DNA of 64,000 nucleotides from Butyrivibrio sp. (GTDB lineage: Bacteria; Bacillota; Clostridia; Lachnospirales; Lachnospiraceae): NCBI GenBank assembly GCA_022486625.1, contig JAKVKH010000010.1, positions 23,611 through 87,610 of the forward strand, in the 5' to 3' direction. The notes under the pieces were generated by a model. It was not told the DNA's origin, ran no database searches, and was given only the letters and a program-made list of their open reading frames with translations. Each line of letters opens with the position of its first letter. Within the stretch, counting starts at the first letter, position 1. The translations under genes and the position numbers were made by a program. This document shows positions 27,888 through 36,330 of the stretch, piece by piece.

Positions 27888-27916
27888 TTATCATAGCAAC
27901 AGAAAAAAATATTCAA
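27888..27916 (-). promoter_or_regulatory. Possible internal promoter before the hemerythrin gene
   Basis: On the minus strand TTGAAT (27916-27911), a 17-base spacer and TGATAA (27893-27888), about 30 bases before the hemerythrin start. It would allow expression independent of the HD gene. Confidence 0.4.
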
Positions 27917-27933
27917 TATTTTCAGAAAATAAA

Positions 27934-28656
27934 TTATTCAATTTCGTTCTTTGCAACCGGAACTCCTGCAATCAGATAAACGCGGTCTCCTTCATTGATT
28001 TCTTTCTCATACAGATACTGATCTTCTGCCGCAATTGTTTTCAGACTGCCGTCTTCACATATGAGAACCACCTTATCCAGCATGGTTTTTCCGTCCGGTC
28101 TGCCTTCACAGCCATAATCAGGTTCCTCAATCTTCTGTACCGTACACTTTTGCATGAACATGTCTTCAAAAATTCTGCGGCCTGCATCCGTCCGGAATAT
28201 TCTGTGATATGCCGCCAGTATTGCCCTGCTGTCAGCATGATCTTCATACAGATTCACCAGAAAATCCGCTTCCACCAGTATCCGGTAATCATCTCCTTCT
28301 ATCTCCGTATACGTATGATGATGTCCGACCAGAAACATGACACGTGTCACCACCTCCTGATCATAATTCAGCGTTGCCAGCATTCTCTGTACATATGCCG
28401 GGCCCTCCTGCTCCTGAAGTTTCCCGTCACTTTTCCCGTATCTGTTTTCTGCAGGATGGATTCCGATGTCATGCACGACCGCAGCTGTTTCCAGAATCAG
28501 CTGCATTTTTGAATCAAGCTTCTGCATTCTCCCGATCATTGCCGCATATTCGTACACCTTTGTAAAATGCTGTATTCTTTTCGGATCTCCGCTGTCAAAT
28601 TCCATCATTTTCAGCATCAGCTGGTCAGTCAGTTTCCGGCTCTGCATGTCTGTCAT
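27934..28656 (-). CDS. HD-domain phosphohydrolase
   Basis: Soluble protein of 240 residues. The HD domain (about 20-165) has the ordered metal ligands: His in IQHFTKV, the doublet in AVVHDIGIH, His residues in GHHHTYTE and the Asp of VEADFLVN. The family hydrolyses phosphate esters, often nucleotides. The C-terminal ~70 residues are a small beta-rich extension with Cys residues. AGGAGG lies six bases before the ATG. As first gene of the operon it has a good sigma-A promoter. It is not of the HD-GYP type, so c-di-GMP is not its obvious substrate. Confidence 0.85.
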   Translation of the reverse strand: MTDMQSRKLTDQLMLKMMEFDSGDPKRIQHFTKVYEYAAMIGRMQKLDSKMQLILETAAVVHDIGIHPAENRYGKSDGKLQEQEGPAYVQRMLATLNYDQEVVTRVMFLVGHHHTYTEIEGDDYRILVEADFLVNLYEDHADSRAILAAYHRIFRTDAGRRIFEDMFMQKCTVQKIEEPDYGCEGRPDGKTMLDKVVLICEDGSLKTIAAEDQYLYEKEINEGDRVYLIAGVPVAKNEIE

Positions 28657-28692
28657 CTTATGCCTCCTGCACTCTCTGCTTACTCTTTCTTT

Positions 28693-28721
28693 ATTATCTT
28701 ACCATCTTCAGAAGCCGTCAA
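28693..28721 (-). promoter_or_regulatory. Sigma-A promoter of the HD-hemerythrin-kinase operon
   Basis: On the minus strand TTGACG (28721-28716), a 17-base spacer and GATAAT (28698-28693), about 37 bases upstream of the HD gene start. With gaps of 73, 65, 41, 16 and 12 bases between genes, it could drive an 11-kb transcript down to 17545. Confidence 0.75.
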
Positions 28722-28761
28722 CGTTTTCTGTTTTCTTTCATTGTTCTGTTGCATTTCAGAA

Positions 28762-28811
28762 TATAATGTGCTATTCTTTATGTAGTAATCAAAACTACAT
28801 TGAGTAGTTTT
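28762..28811. promoter_or_regulatory. -10 box and TGTAGT/ACTACA operator-like repeats
   Basis: TATAAT at 28762-28767 is followed by TGTAGT (28781), ACTACA (28794) and GTAGTTTT (28804). AAAACTAC and GTAGTTTT form a perfect 8-bp inverted repeat around ATTGA, and TGTAGT/ACTACA a 6-bp one, so two alternative dyads overlap. They lie downstream of the -10 box, where a repressor could block transcription of the 88-residue gene. Similar TGTAGT motifs occur before the DegV gene. Confidence 0.45.
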
Positions 28812-28894
28812 AAAAATTGCAGATTGATCCTGTCAAGGGATTTGGTTCGGAATTACATCCGGCGCGCTTTGAAGACGCAGAAAAGAGGTACAAT

Positions 28895-29161
28895 ATGACT
28901 ACTGAAGATTTAAAAGAATTTTTTAATGAACATCTTGTTCCCAGAAAGTTTTACAGCCTGAAAGGGAATCATAAAAACAGAATCTGTATTGAGAAGGCCT
29001 CTGACGGATGGAACGTATATTTCAGTGATCAGAAAGAAAAAGTAGGTCTGCTCCACTTTGCCAACGAAAGTGACGCATGCCAGCGAATGAAAGATGAAAT
29101 CAAGAAGCTGATGGAACAGGTCTATGGCCTGACCTGGAAAAATTCTTCCCTTTCGATGTAA
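28895..29161 (+). CDS. Small protein of unknown function
   Basis: Soluble protein of 88 residues; I do not recognise the family. AAGAGGT lies five bases before the ATG at 28895, and the frame open further upstream lacks a ribosome site. The sequence is rich in Lys and Glu with a predicted helix at each end and a short beta segment (GWNVYFSDQKEKVGLLHF) in the middle. It has its own promoter-like box, operator-like repeats and a strong terminator, so it is a regulated single gene rather than a chance frame. Confidence 0.75.
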   Translation: MTTEDLKEFFNEHLVPRKFYSLKGNHKNRICIEKASDGWNVYFSDQKEKVGLLHFANESDACQRMKDEIKKLMEQVYGLTWKNSSLSM

Positions 29162-29168
29162 CAGATAA

Positions 29169-29209
29169 GGCTGTAAAAAGCGGTTTTCCGCTTTTTACAG
29201 CCTTTTTTT
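29169..29209 (+). terminator. Terminator of the 88-residue gene
   Basis: A 15-bp perfect stem GGCTGTAAAAAGCGG (29169-29183) and its complement (29188-29202) around TTTT, followed by seven T residues. The final bases overlap the stop codon of the convergent gene. Confidence 0.93.
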
Positions 29210-29618
29210 ATTGTGCCCCGTCTTTATATTTGTTATAAAGTTCCTGCAGTTCGTCCTGTTCTTCCTGTGTCAGACTCTCCTGCGCATACTGCTTCAATCC
29301 TTCCTTATCCCCGCTTGTAACATACTGCTGTACTTTGGAAGCAGCTTCCGTATTCATATGATTATCTACAATCTTCTTTACCTTTTCCTGATCCTCTGTA
29401 CTCATGGAACTGTATATTTTTCCGGTGCTCCCTCCATCCGGAAGCGACACATCTGAGGTTGCAATCTGGTTCACTACTGTTTCTGCGACCTTGTCTTCTA
29501 CCTTCTGCTTCACAAATCCCTTTGCATAAAACAGTATTCCTGCTATCACCAGTACAATCAACAGCGTTTTCATAAATACCCCTGCAGCGGAACGTTTCTT
29601 TCTTCTCCTGTGCGACAT
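29208..29618 (-). CDS. Single-span membrane protein of unknown function
   Basis: Protein of 136 residues with a basic N-terminus (SHRRRKKRS), one membrane helix (about 15-35, VFMKTLLIVLVIAGILFYA) and an extracellular part rich in charged residues. The outer part has a motif SSMSTEDQEKVKKIV followed by helices ending in LTQEEQDELQELYNKY. No family is recognised. It would be a signal-anchored exported protein. GAGGT lies eight bases before the ATG. It converges on the previous gene with only a terminator between them. Confidence 0.75.
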   Translation of the reverse strand: MSHRRRKKRSAAGVFMKTLLIVLVIAGILFYAKGFVKQKVEDKVAETVVNQIATSDVSLPDGGSTGKIYSSMSTEDQEKVKKIVDNHMNTEAASKVQQYVTSGDKEGLKQYAQESLTQEEQDELQELYNKYKDGAQ

Positions 29619-29757
29619 TTCTTACAACCTCGTTTTCTTTTCCTGCCATTTATATTAAAATAGAATCATATGATAATCTCTGTTTTTAAGAATAGTACAC
29701 TTTTCTTCTTTCGTAAACAACTGTATCGTTCTCACACATGGAAGGTCTGGTGCTTTC

Positions 29758-31233
29758 ATGAAAAAACGTTCAATGTTCGGTATAAGTTTTCTGGCTTTCA
29801 TCCTTATTACCGGTTCTTTTCTCATCAATGCACTTTTCATCAGCAAAATCTGTAATCATGCCATGGAAGATGAGGTTCTCACTTCCTGCGCTCTGACCAC
29901 TGATACCATTGCCAATAACTTTGGTGTTTCCGTTGACGTCCCGATTTCCTTTTCTGAAGCCATGGCATCTGATACACTTCTTCGCAGCATTCTTGAAACA
30001 GAGCCTCAGGATGATGCCGGGCTTACTGACTCTTATATTAAGAAAATCAGCAGCTACCTTGCTTCCTACCAGGAAAAGTACCGGTACAGTTCACTCTTCC
30101 TCGTATCTGCAAAGAGCGGCCGCTATTATCACCAGGACGGTCTGAACCGGGTACTGACAAAAGGGAACCCTGAAAATACCTGGTATTATGACTTTCTCTC
30201 ATCCGATGCAGACCTTTCCCTTGATGTTGATAATGACGAAGCCAACAATAATGTTATTACGCTTTTCATTGACTGCAGAATCCGGGATGAAAGCGGCAAT
30301 ACCATTGGCGTCGTCGGCGTGGGTATGGATATACGGGACATCCTCGGCAAGCTTGAAAAAGAAGCCGCGGATCATAAGCTTTCAATCTATGTCGTCAGCA
30401 ATGACGGCAAAATTCAGCTTTCCTCAGATCCTTCGATAACACCTGATTCTGTTTCGCTGACAGATGTGCTGAAAATCTCAGCCAGCCATTATGAAGAGTT
30501 GTGCCGTGCTTTGGACACCAGTCAGAGTAAACAGGGCAGCCGGGGAGATTTTCTTGATGACAGCAACGGATATCTGTCCGTTTCCGGTATTCCGGGACTG
30601 AACTGGAATATTGTCACCGTAATTGATACCGCAACAGCTTTTGATCAAAGCTTTCACAATATCCGTATGCTTTATATACTTCTGTTTGCGATCCTGCTTT
30701 CACTGATCTTCCTGATTCTGTTCATTCTGCGCAGTTATCAGAAAAAGGCACTTCAAAATGCCTACACGGACAGACTGACAGGTCTTTACAACCGTTCCAT
30801 CCTTCCTGCTGTCCAGAACCGTCACCTGATGACCCGCCTTCGCTATAGCGTTCTGCTGATCATGGATGTGGATGATTTCAAGACGATCAACGACCAGTCC
30901 GGACATACCGCAGGCGACAGTGTGCTGCAGAATATTGCAGCAGCACTCCGCAGAACACTTGGCAAAAACGGCACTGCCATCCGCTGGGGCGGCGATGAAT
31001 TTGTAGCTGCCTTTCGTACTGATTTTTCTTCTGCAGACCATTTTCTGACTTTTCTGCGGAAAAACCTGTCCGGAATCGAATACGCACCCGGAAAATTCAT
31101 TACCGTCAGCATCGGCTGTACCCTGATTGACAAAGAAAAAAATATACAGCAGCTGATCTCGGAAGCTGATCAGGCGCTGTATATTTCTAAAGGAAATGGT
31201 AAGAACCAGACTTCCTGGTTTTCAGAGCAGTAG
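29758..31233 (+). CDS. Diguanylate cyclase with extracellular Cache sensor
   Basis: Membrane protein of 491 residues predicted to make c-di-GMP. An N-terminal helix (about 7-30), an extracellular double-Cache domain (about 35-290), a second helix (about 300-325) and a GGDEF domain (about 335-490) are visible. The active loop RWGGDEF is intact, preceded by LLIMDVDDFKTIND for metal and nucleotide binding. There is no RxxD inhibitory site upstream of GGDEF, so product inhibition by that route is unlikely. The ribosome site (GGAAGG) is about 12 bases from the ATG, so the start is less certain. Its 3' end overlaps the convergent paralogue by 12 bases. Confidence 0.92.
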   Translation: MKKRSMFGISFLAFILITGSFLINALFISKICNHAMEDEVLTSCALTTDTIANNFGVSVDVPISFSEAMASDTLLRSILETEPQDDAGLTDSYIKKISSYLASYQEKYRYSSLFLVSAKSGRYYHQDGLNRVLTKGNPENTWYYDFLSSDADLSLDVDNDEANNNVITLFIDCRIRDESGNTIGVVGVGMDIRDILGKLEKEAADHKLSIYVVSNDGKIQLSSDPSITPDSVSLTDVLKISASHYEELCRALDTSQSKQGSRGDFLDDSNGYLSVSGIPGLNWNIVTVIDTATAFDQSFHNIRMLYILLFAILLSLIFLILFILRSYQKKALQNAYTDRLTGLYNRSILPAVQNRHLMTRLRYSVLLIMDVDDFKTINDQSGHTAGDSVLQNIAAALRRTLGKNGTAIRWGGDEFVAAFRTDFSSADHFLTFLRKNLSGIEYAPGKFITVSIGCTLIDKEKNIQQLISEADQALYISKGNGKNQTSWFSEQ

Positions 31234-32694
31234 CATCTCACGTGCCACCTCTTCGTAGCTGACTACCCGGTTTCTTCCTTTCTGCTTGGCAGCATACAAT
31301 GCACGGTCTGCCCGCAGAATCATGCTCTCGGCTGTATCCTGAGGCGTAACCGGGGAGTATCCTATACTGACCGTCATTCTCCTGTCCCCGTATTCCTTTT
31401 TCTGTACAGAGTTTTCAATTTCCCGGAGAATTTTTTCCGCATCACGGGTATAGATCAGGCCTGCAAATTCATCCCCTCCCCACCTGGTCAGAATTCCGTT
31501 GCTCCCGATTGCCGCCTGTGCATTCATTGCCGTATAAATCAGCAGTTCATCTCCCGCCTTATGTCCGAAGCGGTCATTGATTTCCTTAAAATGATCCACA
31601 TCAAATATGAAAAAAAACATCGCCCCGTTTGCAGAATTTCTGACGTTTCTTCTGCACTCTTTTTCCAGATACTTTCGGTTGGGTATTCCGGTAAGTGAAT
31701 CTGTTTCTGCGATTTTCTCAAGTTCATTTCTGTATCTTTGAAGCACCCGGGTAATGGAACCGCTGGTCAGCGTAACCATCAGTATCAATGTTATCACGAT
31801 ATTCCGTGCGTCTTCCCCGTTCTGATTCAGCACCTGCCAGAAATTTCCGGCATTTCTGACTGTAATCAGCTTCCATCCGGTATTTTTGATCGGTGTAATG
31901 CACACATAATTATTTTTTATCCATCCGGAGCTATTATCCTGTTCCAGTTCTGACAGCACCTGCAGTGAAATCCCGTTTTCCTGCGCAATCTGTTCTGCTC
32001 CGGTGCTCTCCTGATCAGAAGTGGCCAGTATTTCATCCTGATCATCCATCAGAATGCAGTCAACAGAATAATTTTCTCTGCTGTTCAGAAGCCAGCTGCC
32101 GATATCCGATACCTGAAATCCGGTCCCCGTCAGTCCCAGAAAAGCACCCTTCTGATCTCTGATTCTTGCATTGATAAAAAAGGTCGGAATTTTCTTGCCA
32201 TCAACCACATCATAATCATAATTCCAGACACACTCCTGCCCGGAATCTCTTGCTTCATAAAACCATGTACTTCCGGAATCATTTCTGTCCGACAGAACAC
32301 GGTCAATTCCATCCGGATAATAATATCGTTTACTGTATTCGGGAACCAGAAAGACCGAACTGAACGAATTCTGATCTGCATAACCGGACAGATATTCCGT
32401 AATCCGGTCTGTATAGCTCTGATCCTGCATATGCTGCGGTTCCTCCTCCAGCAGCTGCACCAGAAGCGGATTTTCAGCCATATGCATTGCAATGTTCTTC
32501 GGTCTTGCTATTGCCGCATTTATACGGCTCTCAATATTTTCTGCCACCTGAGATGTCACATGTTCTGTCTGTTCAAGCGTCATTTTCCGGTAGGCGTTAT
32601 TCACCGCAAGGCAATATCCGACAAAGAAAATATATATCAAAATAATAATTATGATATTAATCATACCAAGAAGATGTGTCCTGATCCACTTCAT
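31222..32694 (-). CDS. Diguanylate cyclase with extracellular Cache sensor
   Basis: Membrane protein of 490 residues with the same layout as its convergent neighbour: N-terminal helix (about 8-30), extracellular double-Cache (about 35-285) with FLVPEYSKRYYYPDGIDRVL, a second helix (about 295-315) and a GGDEF domain (about 325-485) with intact TRWGGDEF and FIFDVDHFKEIND. No RxxD inhibitory site is seen. Conserved Cache stretches (PDGIDRVL here, QDGLNRVL there) show the two are paralogues. AGAGGA lies about ten bases before the ATG. It ends 12 bases inside the convergent gene. Confidence 0.92.
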   Translation of the reverse strand: MKWIRTHLLGMINIIIIILIYIFFVGYCLAVNNAYRKMTLEQTEHVTSQVAENIESRINAAIARPKNIAMHMAENPLLVQLLEEEPQHMQDQSYTDRITEYLSGYADQNSFSSVFLVPEYSKRYYYPDGIDRVLSDRNDSGSTWFYEARDSGQECVWNYDYDVVDGKKIPTFFINARIRDQKGAFLGLTGTGFQVSDIGSWLLNSRENYSVDCILMDDQDEILATSDQESTGAEQIAQENGISLQVLSELEQDNSSGWIKNNYVCITPIKNTGWKLITVRNAGNFWQVLNQNGEDARNIVITLILMVTLTSGSITRVLQRYRNELEKIAETDSLTGIPNRKYLEKECRRNVRNSANGAMFFFIFDVDHFKEINDRFGHKAGDELLIYTAMNAQAAIGSNGILTRWGGDEFAGLIYTRDAEKILREIENSVQKKEYGDRRMTVSIGYSPVTPQDTAESMILRADRALYAAKQKGRNRVVSYEEVAREMLLL

Positions 32695-32792
32695 CTCAAT
32701 ATTCCTCTGCAGACGGTCACTTCTGCTGATCTGAAAACAGTATCCGCGTTCAGTTATATTTTACATCACCGGTATCTTTCCCGCTATATGAT

Positions 32793-33989
32793 TTATTCTG
32801 TCCATCGTTCCGGTACAATATGATACTCCGGCAGTTGCTGCTGGAGCTCTTCCGGCGTATACGCCCCATCCGTAAACAGAATTTTTCCATCTGTTTCATC
32901 CAGATGCGTAATATGAATAAATACCTCCGGCATGCACTGATCCATATGCAGAAGTTGCAGATCCTTCTGCACCGGTTCTGCAAATGCCTTCAGACTTTCA
33001 TGCTTTGCATAACGCATTGTCTCCTGCCACGGATTCGGTATGTTGGTCCTGTCCGTCATCTGCGGATTGATTTCCGCCTTGTCGCACTCGCACGGCAGTT
33101 TTCCCTGCCCGTGTCTGGTGACATAGGTTCTTGTCACATAATGGATCTGCAGTTCGGTTTCACTTTCCTGATTTATTTTCTCCAGCATTCTGAGCGGATT
33201 CACAAGTCCAGTGTGTGACGGTGTCAGATGCGGATAATATGCGCTGCAGTCTTCATCCAGTAAAAGCCCCTGCGCTCCCTCGAACACCAGAGCATCATGT
33301 CCTTTGGGAATACCGGCTGCCATTCTGATGTACCGATGAATATTCTCATACATGATCTCCGCACAGTTACCAGGAATATTTTCATCCAGCATCAGCGCAT
33401 ACCATCTGCTTTCTCCGGTTTCTTTCCCCATCTGCCCTGTCACTTTTCTGATATAGCCGTCTCTGATCCGGCGCAGAAAGGCTTCAATTTCCCGCACATT
33501 CATCCCGGCCAGCATTCCGGCAGTCAGCGCATACTCCGGCAGTCTGTTCCTCTTTACCGTCTCATAGATTCCCATTCCGCATGAGCCGTGACGCTGCTCT
33601 CCTCTGATTTCCTCTGTCAGACTGTTCAGCAGCACATCATATACCGTCACTGCCCGGCAGCTGCCATTGACATACACCCGGACAGAATCCGGACTGCATT
33701 TTCTTTCCTTTGCATATGCATTGATCTCATCCCCGATTTTCAGAAAATCAGGCAAAAAGGATTCTGAAAAATATGTATCTGCGCCATGCCAGGTACCGCT
33801 TCCAAGCTGATGAAAAATAAATCTGTTTTTTTTATCCTCTACCGTATGTCCCGCCTGTGCCCCGCCATTATGCCTGATGACCAGCGGACATCGTCCTGCC
33901 TGCAACAGCCGTCTTGTAAGTTCTGCCGTCAGCTGCCCTTTCCCTTCATCTCCGAAATTTTTACCCGCTACGACATGACAGCTGTACAT
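32793..33989 (-). CDS. Divergent adenylosuccinate synthetase-like protein
   Basis: Protein of 398 residues, shorter than typical PurA (about 430). PurA joins IMP and Asp using GTP. The N-terminal GTP loop FGDEGKG with its catalytic Asp, NGGAQAGHT with the catalytic His, HQLGSGTW, VFEGAQGLLLDED and THLD (in place of TKLD) are all visible. The C-terminal third differs: after TRHGQGKLPCE the usual TGRxRR IMP loop is missing and DRTNIPNPWQETMRYAKHE stands instead. This suggests a changed purine substrate or an altered role, so I do not name it purA. Its ATG overlaps the VWA gene stop as TGATG, so the two are translationally coupled. Housekeeping purine genes are absent nearby. Confidence 0.85.
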   Translation of the reverse strand: MYSCHVVAGKNFGDEGKGQLTAELTRRLLQAGRCPLVIRHNGGAQAGHTVEDKKNRFIFHQLGSGTWHGADTYFSESFLPDFLKIGDEINAYAKERKCSPDSVRVYVNGSCRAVTVYDVLLNSLTEEIRGEQRHGSCGMGIYETVKRNRLPEYALTAGMLAGMNVREIEAFLRRIRDGYIRKVTGQMGKETGESRWYALMLDENIPGNCAEIMYENIHRYIRMAAGIPKGHDALVFEGAQGLLLDEDCSAYYPHLTPSHTGLVNPLRMLEKINQESETELQIHYVTRTYVTRHGQGKLPCECDKAEINPQMTDRTNIPNPWQETMRYAKHESLKAFAEPVQKDLQLLHMDQCMPEVFIHITHLDETDGKILFTDGAYTPEELQQQLPEYHIVPERWTE

Positions 33990-34975
33990 CAGAAATTCAG
34001 CATTCCTTTCTCCCCATCCGGCAGGAAATCATGGATTGCTTCCATTACCACTGCTGAAACTTCTCCCGGCCATTCATTGGAAATCTCCCGTGCAGGCTTT
34101 CCTCCGGCTGCCTGCATAAGACTGATCAGAAGCTCAGGAAGTTTATCCAGGTCCTTGGGGTCAAGTTCGATTGCCCGGTTTCCGATCAGTTCTTTCCATG
34201 CAGCGCCGCTGTGCTGATATTCATAAGCTCCCGCTTTCAGAACGATATGAAAAATTTCATATTTCTCTGAAGCCTCATCAAACAGTTCCTTCGAAGTATA
34301 ATCTCTGATCACTCCGGTATCACCTTTCCCGAAAATCCTCTGCAGAAGATTCTCCGGGTTCTTTTCCTTCGCCGGATCTGCACTTATATCTCCGAAGAAA
34401 TTCGTGATTTCACCCACCGTCAGATCTTTATGGCAGCATTCATCCCCGATGGTAAAAAGGAATCCCTTCTGATGCCTTTTCTCATAGCAGTCAATTCTGG
34501 TATGCCTTGCAGCAAAATACCATGCCAGAAGGTAGGATTCCCCTCCGTTACCACCGCCATGGCCTTCGAAATAGATGTCAAGCAGCTGCTCTGCAATCCG
34601 GATATCTGCTTCAAACTGTGTTACCTGAAGCGGAGCTTCATCCGATTTGGAGTCTCCGATTGCCATGAACATGATATGCGGATTGCTGACCGGATCCTTC
34701 GCATATATTTCATTCATCGTTCTGTTCAGTGAATTCTTGGCAATTTCTTCTGAAAGATATCCCATGGATCCTGTTACATCCAGCCCGATGATAATTGCCG
34801 TTGATGCCGGATTATCCATGGAATCGCAGGATTCACGGTACTTTACATGATACGGATTAAGCTGATCCTTCATATTCTGAGATCTGTACAGATCGTTTAC
34901 GGTCGACTGTGCCGATATGTTTCTGTCTGTTTTCAGACGGTTCCAGTCATTACTGGTATAACTTCCTCTTCCCAT
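33989..34975 (-). CDS. von Willebrand factor A domain protein
   Basis: Soluble protein of 328 residues with no signal peptide. A VWA domain spans about residues 55-270, with the metal-ion-dependent adhesion site motif DVTGSMG, a conserved Gly-rich stretch GHGGGNGGESYLLAWYF and later FTIGDECCHKDLT. Cytoplasmic VWA proteins usually organise complexes with chaperones, kinases or other enzymes. AAGGAG lies before the ATG. It follows the zinc-ribbon gene by 57 bases and overlaps the synthetase-like gene by one base, so all three are likely one operon. The exact job is unknown. Confidence 0.88.
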   Translation of the reverse strand: MGRGSYTSNDWNRLKTDRNISAQSTVNDLYRSQNMKDQLNPYHVKYRESCDSMDNPASTAIIIGLDVTGSMGYLSEEIAKNSLNRTMNEIYAKDPVSNPHIMFMAIGDSKSDEAPLQVTQFEADIRIAEQLLDIYFEGHGGGNGGESYLLAWYFAARHTRIDCYEKRHQKGFLFTIGDECCHKDLTVGEITNFFGDISADPAKEKNPENLLQRIFGKGDTGVIRDYTSKELFDEASEKYEIFHIVLKAGAYEYQHSGAAWKELIGNRAIELDPKDLDKLPELLISLMQAAGGKPAREISNEWPGEVSAVVMEAIHDFLPDGEKGMLNF

Positions 34976-35032
34976 GATTTCTCCTTTTTCTGTATACCGC
35001 GGAGTTTTTCCTCCGCCACCTCTCTGAATTTT

Positions 35033-36040
35033 TTACTCCCGGGAATAAATATCTTCCCTGGTAACATTCAGATGTATAAACTTACGCTCGCCATAGGACG
35101 CTGTCAGTGTTCTGTCCCATAATTCAAAGTCTTCCTGTGCAGACTTTCTGCATACCGCCCGGATAAATTTTCTGAATGGTTCCGGAATGGTCGCATCCTG
35201 TGCCGCCGCTTCGCGATCTGCATATCCCATAAGCTTTGCCGCATTCAGGCGTATGGTCTCAAGATCAGTCGTGATATGACACTCCTGTCTTTTCTGATAA
35301 TATTCATGTATGGAATCTGACGCATCAGCTGCAATCCCTGCATACTCTGTTCCCTGTTTTCCCGCAAACCACCATCCGCCGTACAGATACAGCTGATGCT
35401 CGGCCGGATTTACAAACAGATTCTGGAGCGTAAGTGCATTCAATGAAAGATCATTATACTCCAGCAGACAGCACAGATTTTCCATACGGCTGACCATCCA
35501 TGCCGCATGCCTGTCCAGAAGCGTTCCGAACAGAACCAGCGGATATACTTCCTCCGGTTTATGCACTGCGATCATCATTCCGCCATTTTTGAGTTCACAC
35601 GAAGTTGCAACCTGCGGCAGGTAGCGCTTCAGTTCCTGTTCCATGCTGCTGTTCGGAAATTTCAGTAACTCCGGCATTTTCAGATATTTCTGTGCATAAG
35701 CAAGATCCTGCTTTTCAAAAAGATAAATGACATGTGCCTTTGCAACATACATTGTGCACATGTCTGCACGGCACTTTGCAAGATACCTGATCCGTATGTT
35801 CTCACCATCTGCGCGTTCGACTTCCTCTTCCTCAGCCTCTACCCAGAAGCCTTCCTGAAGATGCTCTTTCGTATCCGTTTTGTTCATCAGATCATCGAGC
35901 ATGGTCTGATACTGTACATACAGATTTTCTCCCATATCCAGAATTGTGGATACATTTCCGCAGTACAGGCATGTCGCAGTATTATTACGGCGGTCAATTT
36001 TCATTGTCCCTCCGCACATTTTACATTTACACAGTGCCAT
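35033..36040 (-). CDS. Zinc-ribbon protein with protein-kinase-like region
   Basis: Soluble protein of 335 residues. The N-terminus has a zinc ribbon (CKMCGG, then CLYCG, residues 6-28). The middle and end follow the outline of a protein-kinase lobe: a Lys in MYVAKAHV, an EYNDLSLNALTLQNLFVNP segment where kinases have the catalytic loop, LYLYGGWWFA after it, and a C-lobe-like tail with IPEPFRKFIRAVCR and ASYGERKFIHL. Canonical HRD and DFG motifs are missing, so it may be a pseudokinase; this is inference from pattern. GGGAGG stands before the ATG. First gene of an operon with the VWA and synthetase-like genes. Confidence 0.7.
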   Translation of the reverse strand: MALCKCKMCGGTMKIDRRNNTATCLYCGNVSTILDMGENLYVQYQTMLDDLMNKTDTKEHLQEGFWVEAEEEEVERADGENIRIRYLAKCRADMCTMYVAKAHVIYLFEKQDLAYAQKYLKMPELLKFPNSSMEQELKRYLPQVATSCELKNGGMMIAVHKPEEVYPLVLFGTLLDRHAAWMVSRMENLCCLLEYNDLSLNALTLQNLFVNPAEHQLYLYGGWWFAGKQGTEYAGIAADASDSIHEYYQKRQECHITTDLETIRLNAAKLMGYADREAAAQDATIPEPFRKFIRAVCRKSAQEDFELWDRTLTASYGERKFIHLNVTREDIYSRE

Positions 36041-36280
36041 AGTTTCCTCCCTCTGCTGTCACACCTGTTTTATTATAAACGCCCGTTTTCAGGCTTTCAA
36101 CGCAAACAGATATTTTATCATGATTTAAAATTTTTGCGTACAATTATACCGTCTACTTTTTCTCATTATGGATCTGGTCATACCACAGTCCACGCATATG
36201 ATGTTCTCATGCAAAATGCACAGCTTATCCCACACAAATTCGACTATAACGCCAAATTTCCTCATATTGATTTTTAGAGT

Positions 36281-36309
36281 TTGACGTTGTCTTTTTTCAG
36301 GAATAGAAT
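36281..36309 (+). promoter_or_regulatory. Sigma-A promoter of the DUF5692 gene
   Basis: TTGACG (36281-36286), 17-base spacer, TAGAAT (36304-36309). A second -10-like TGGTATAAT follows at 36322-36330. Confidence 0.6.
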
Positions 36310-36330
36310 AATTACAGGCTCTGGTATAAT

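Noticed and set aside
32793..33989. Naming the synthetase-like gene purA
   Set aside because: The IMP-binding loop and length differ from PurA and the context is not purine synthesis.
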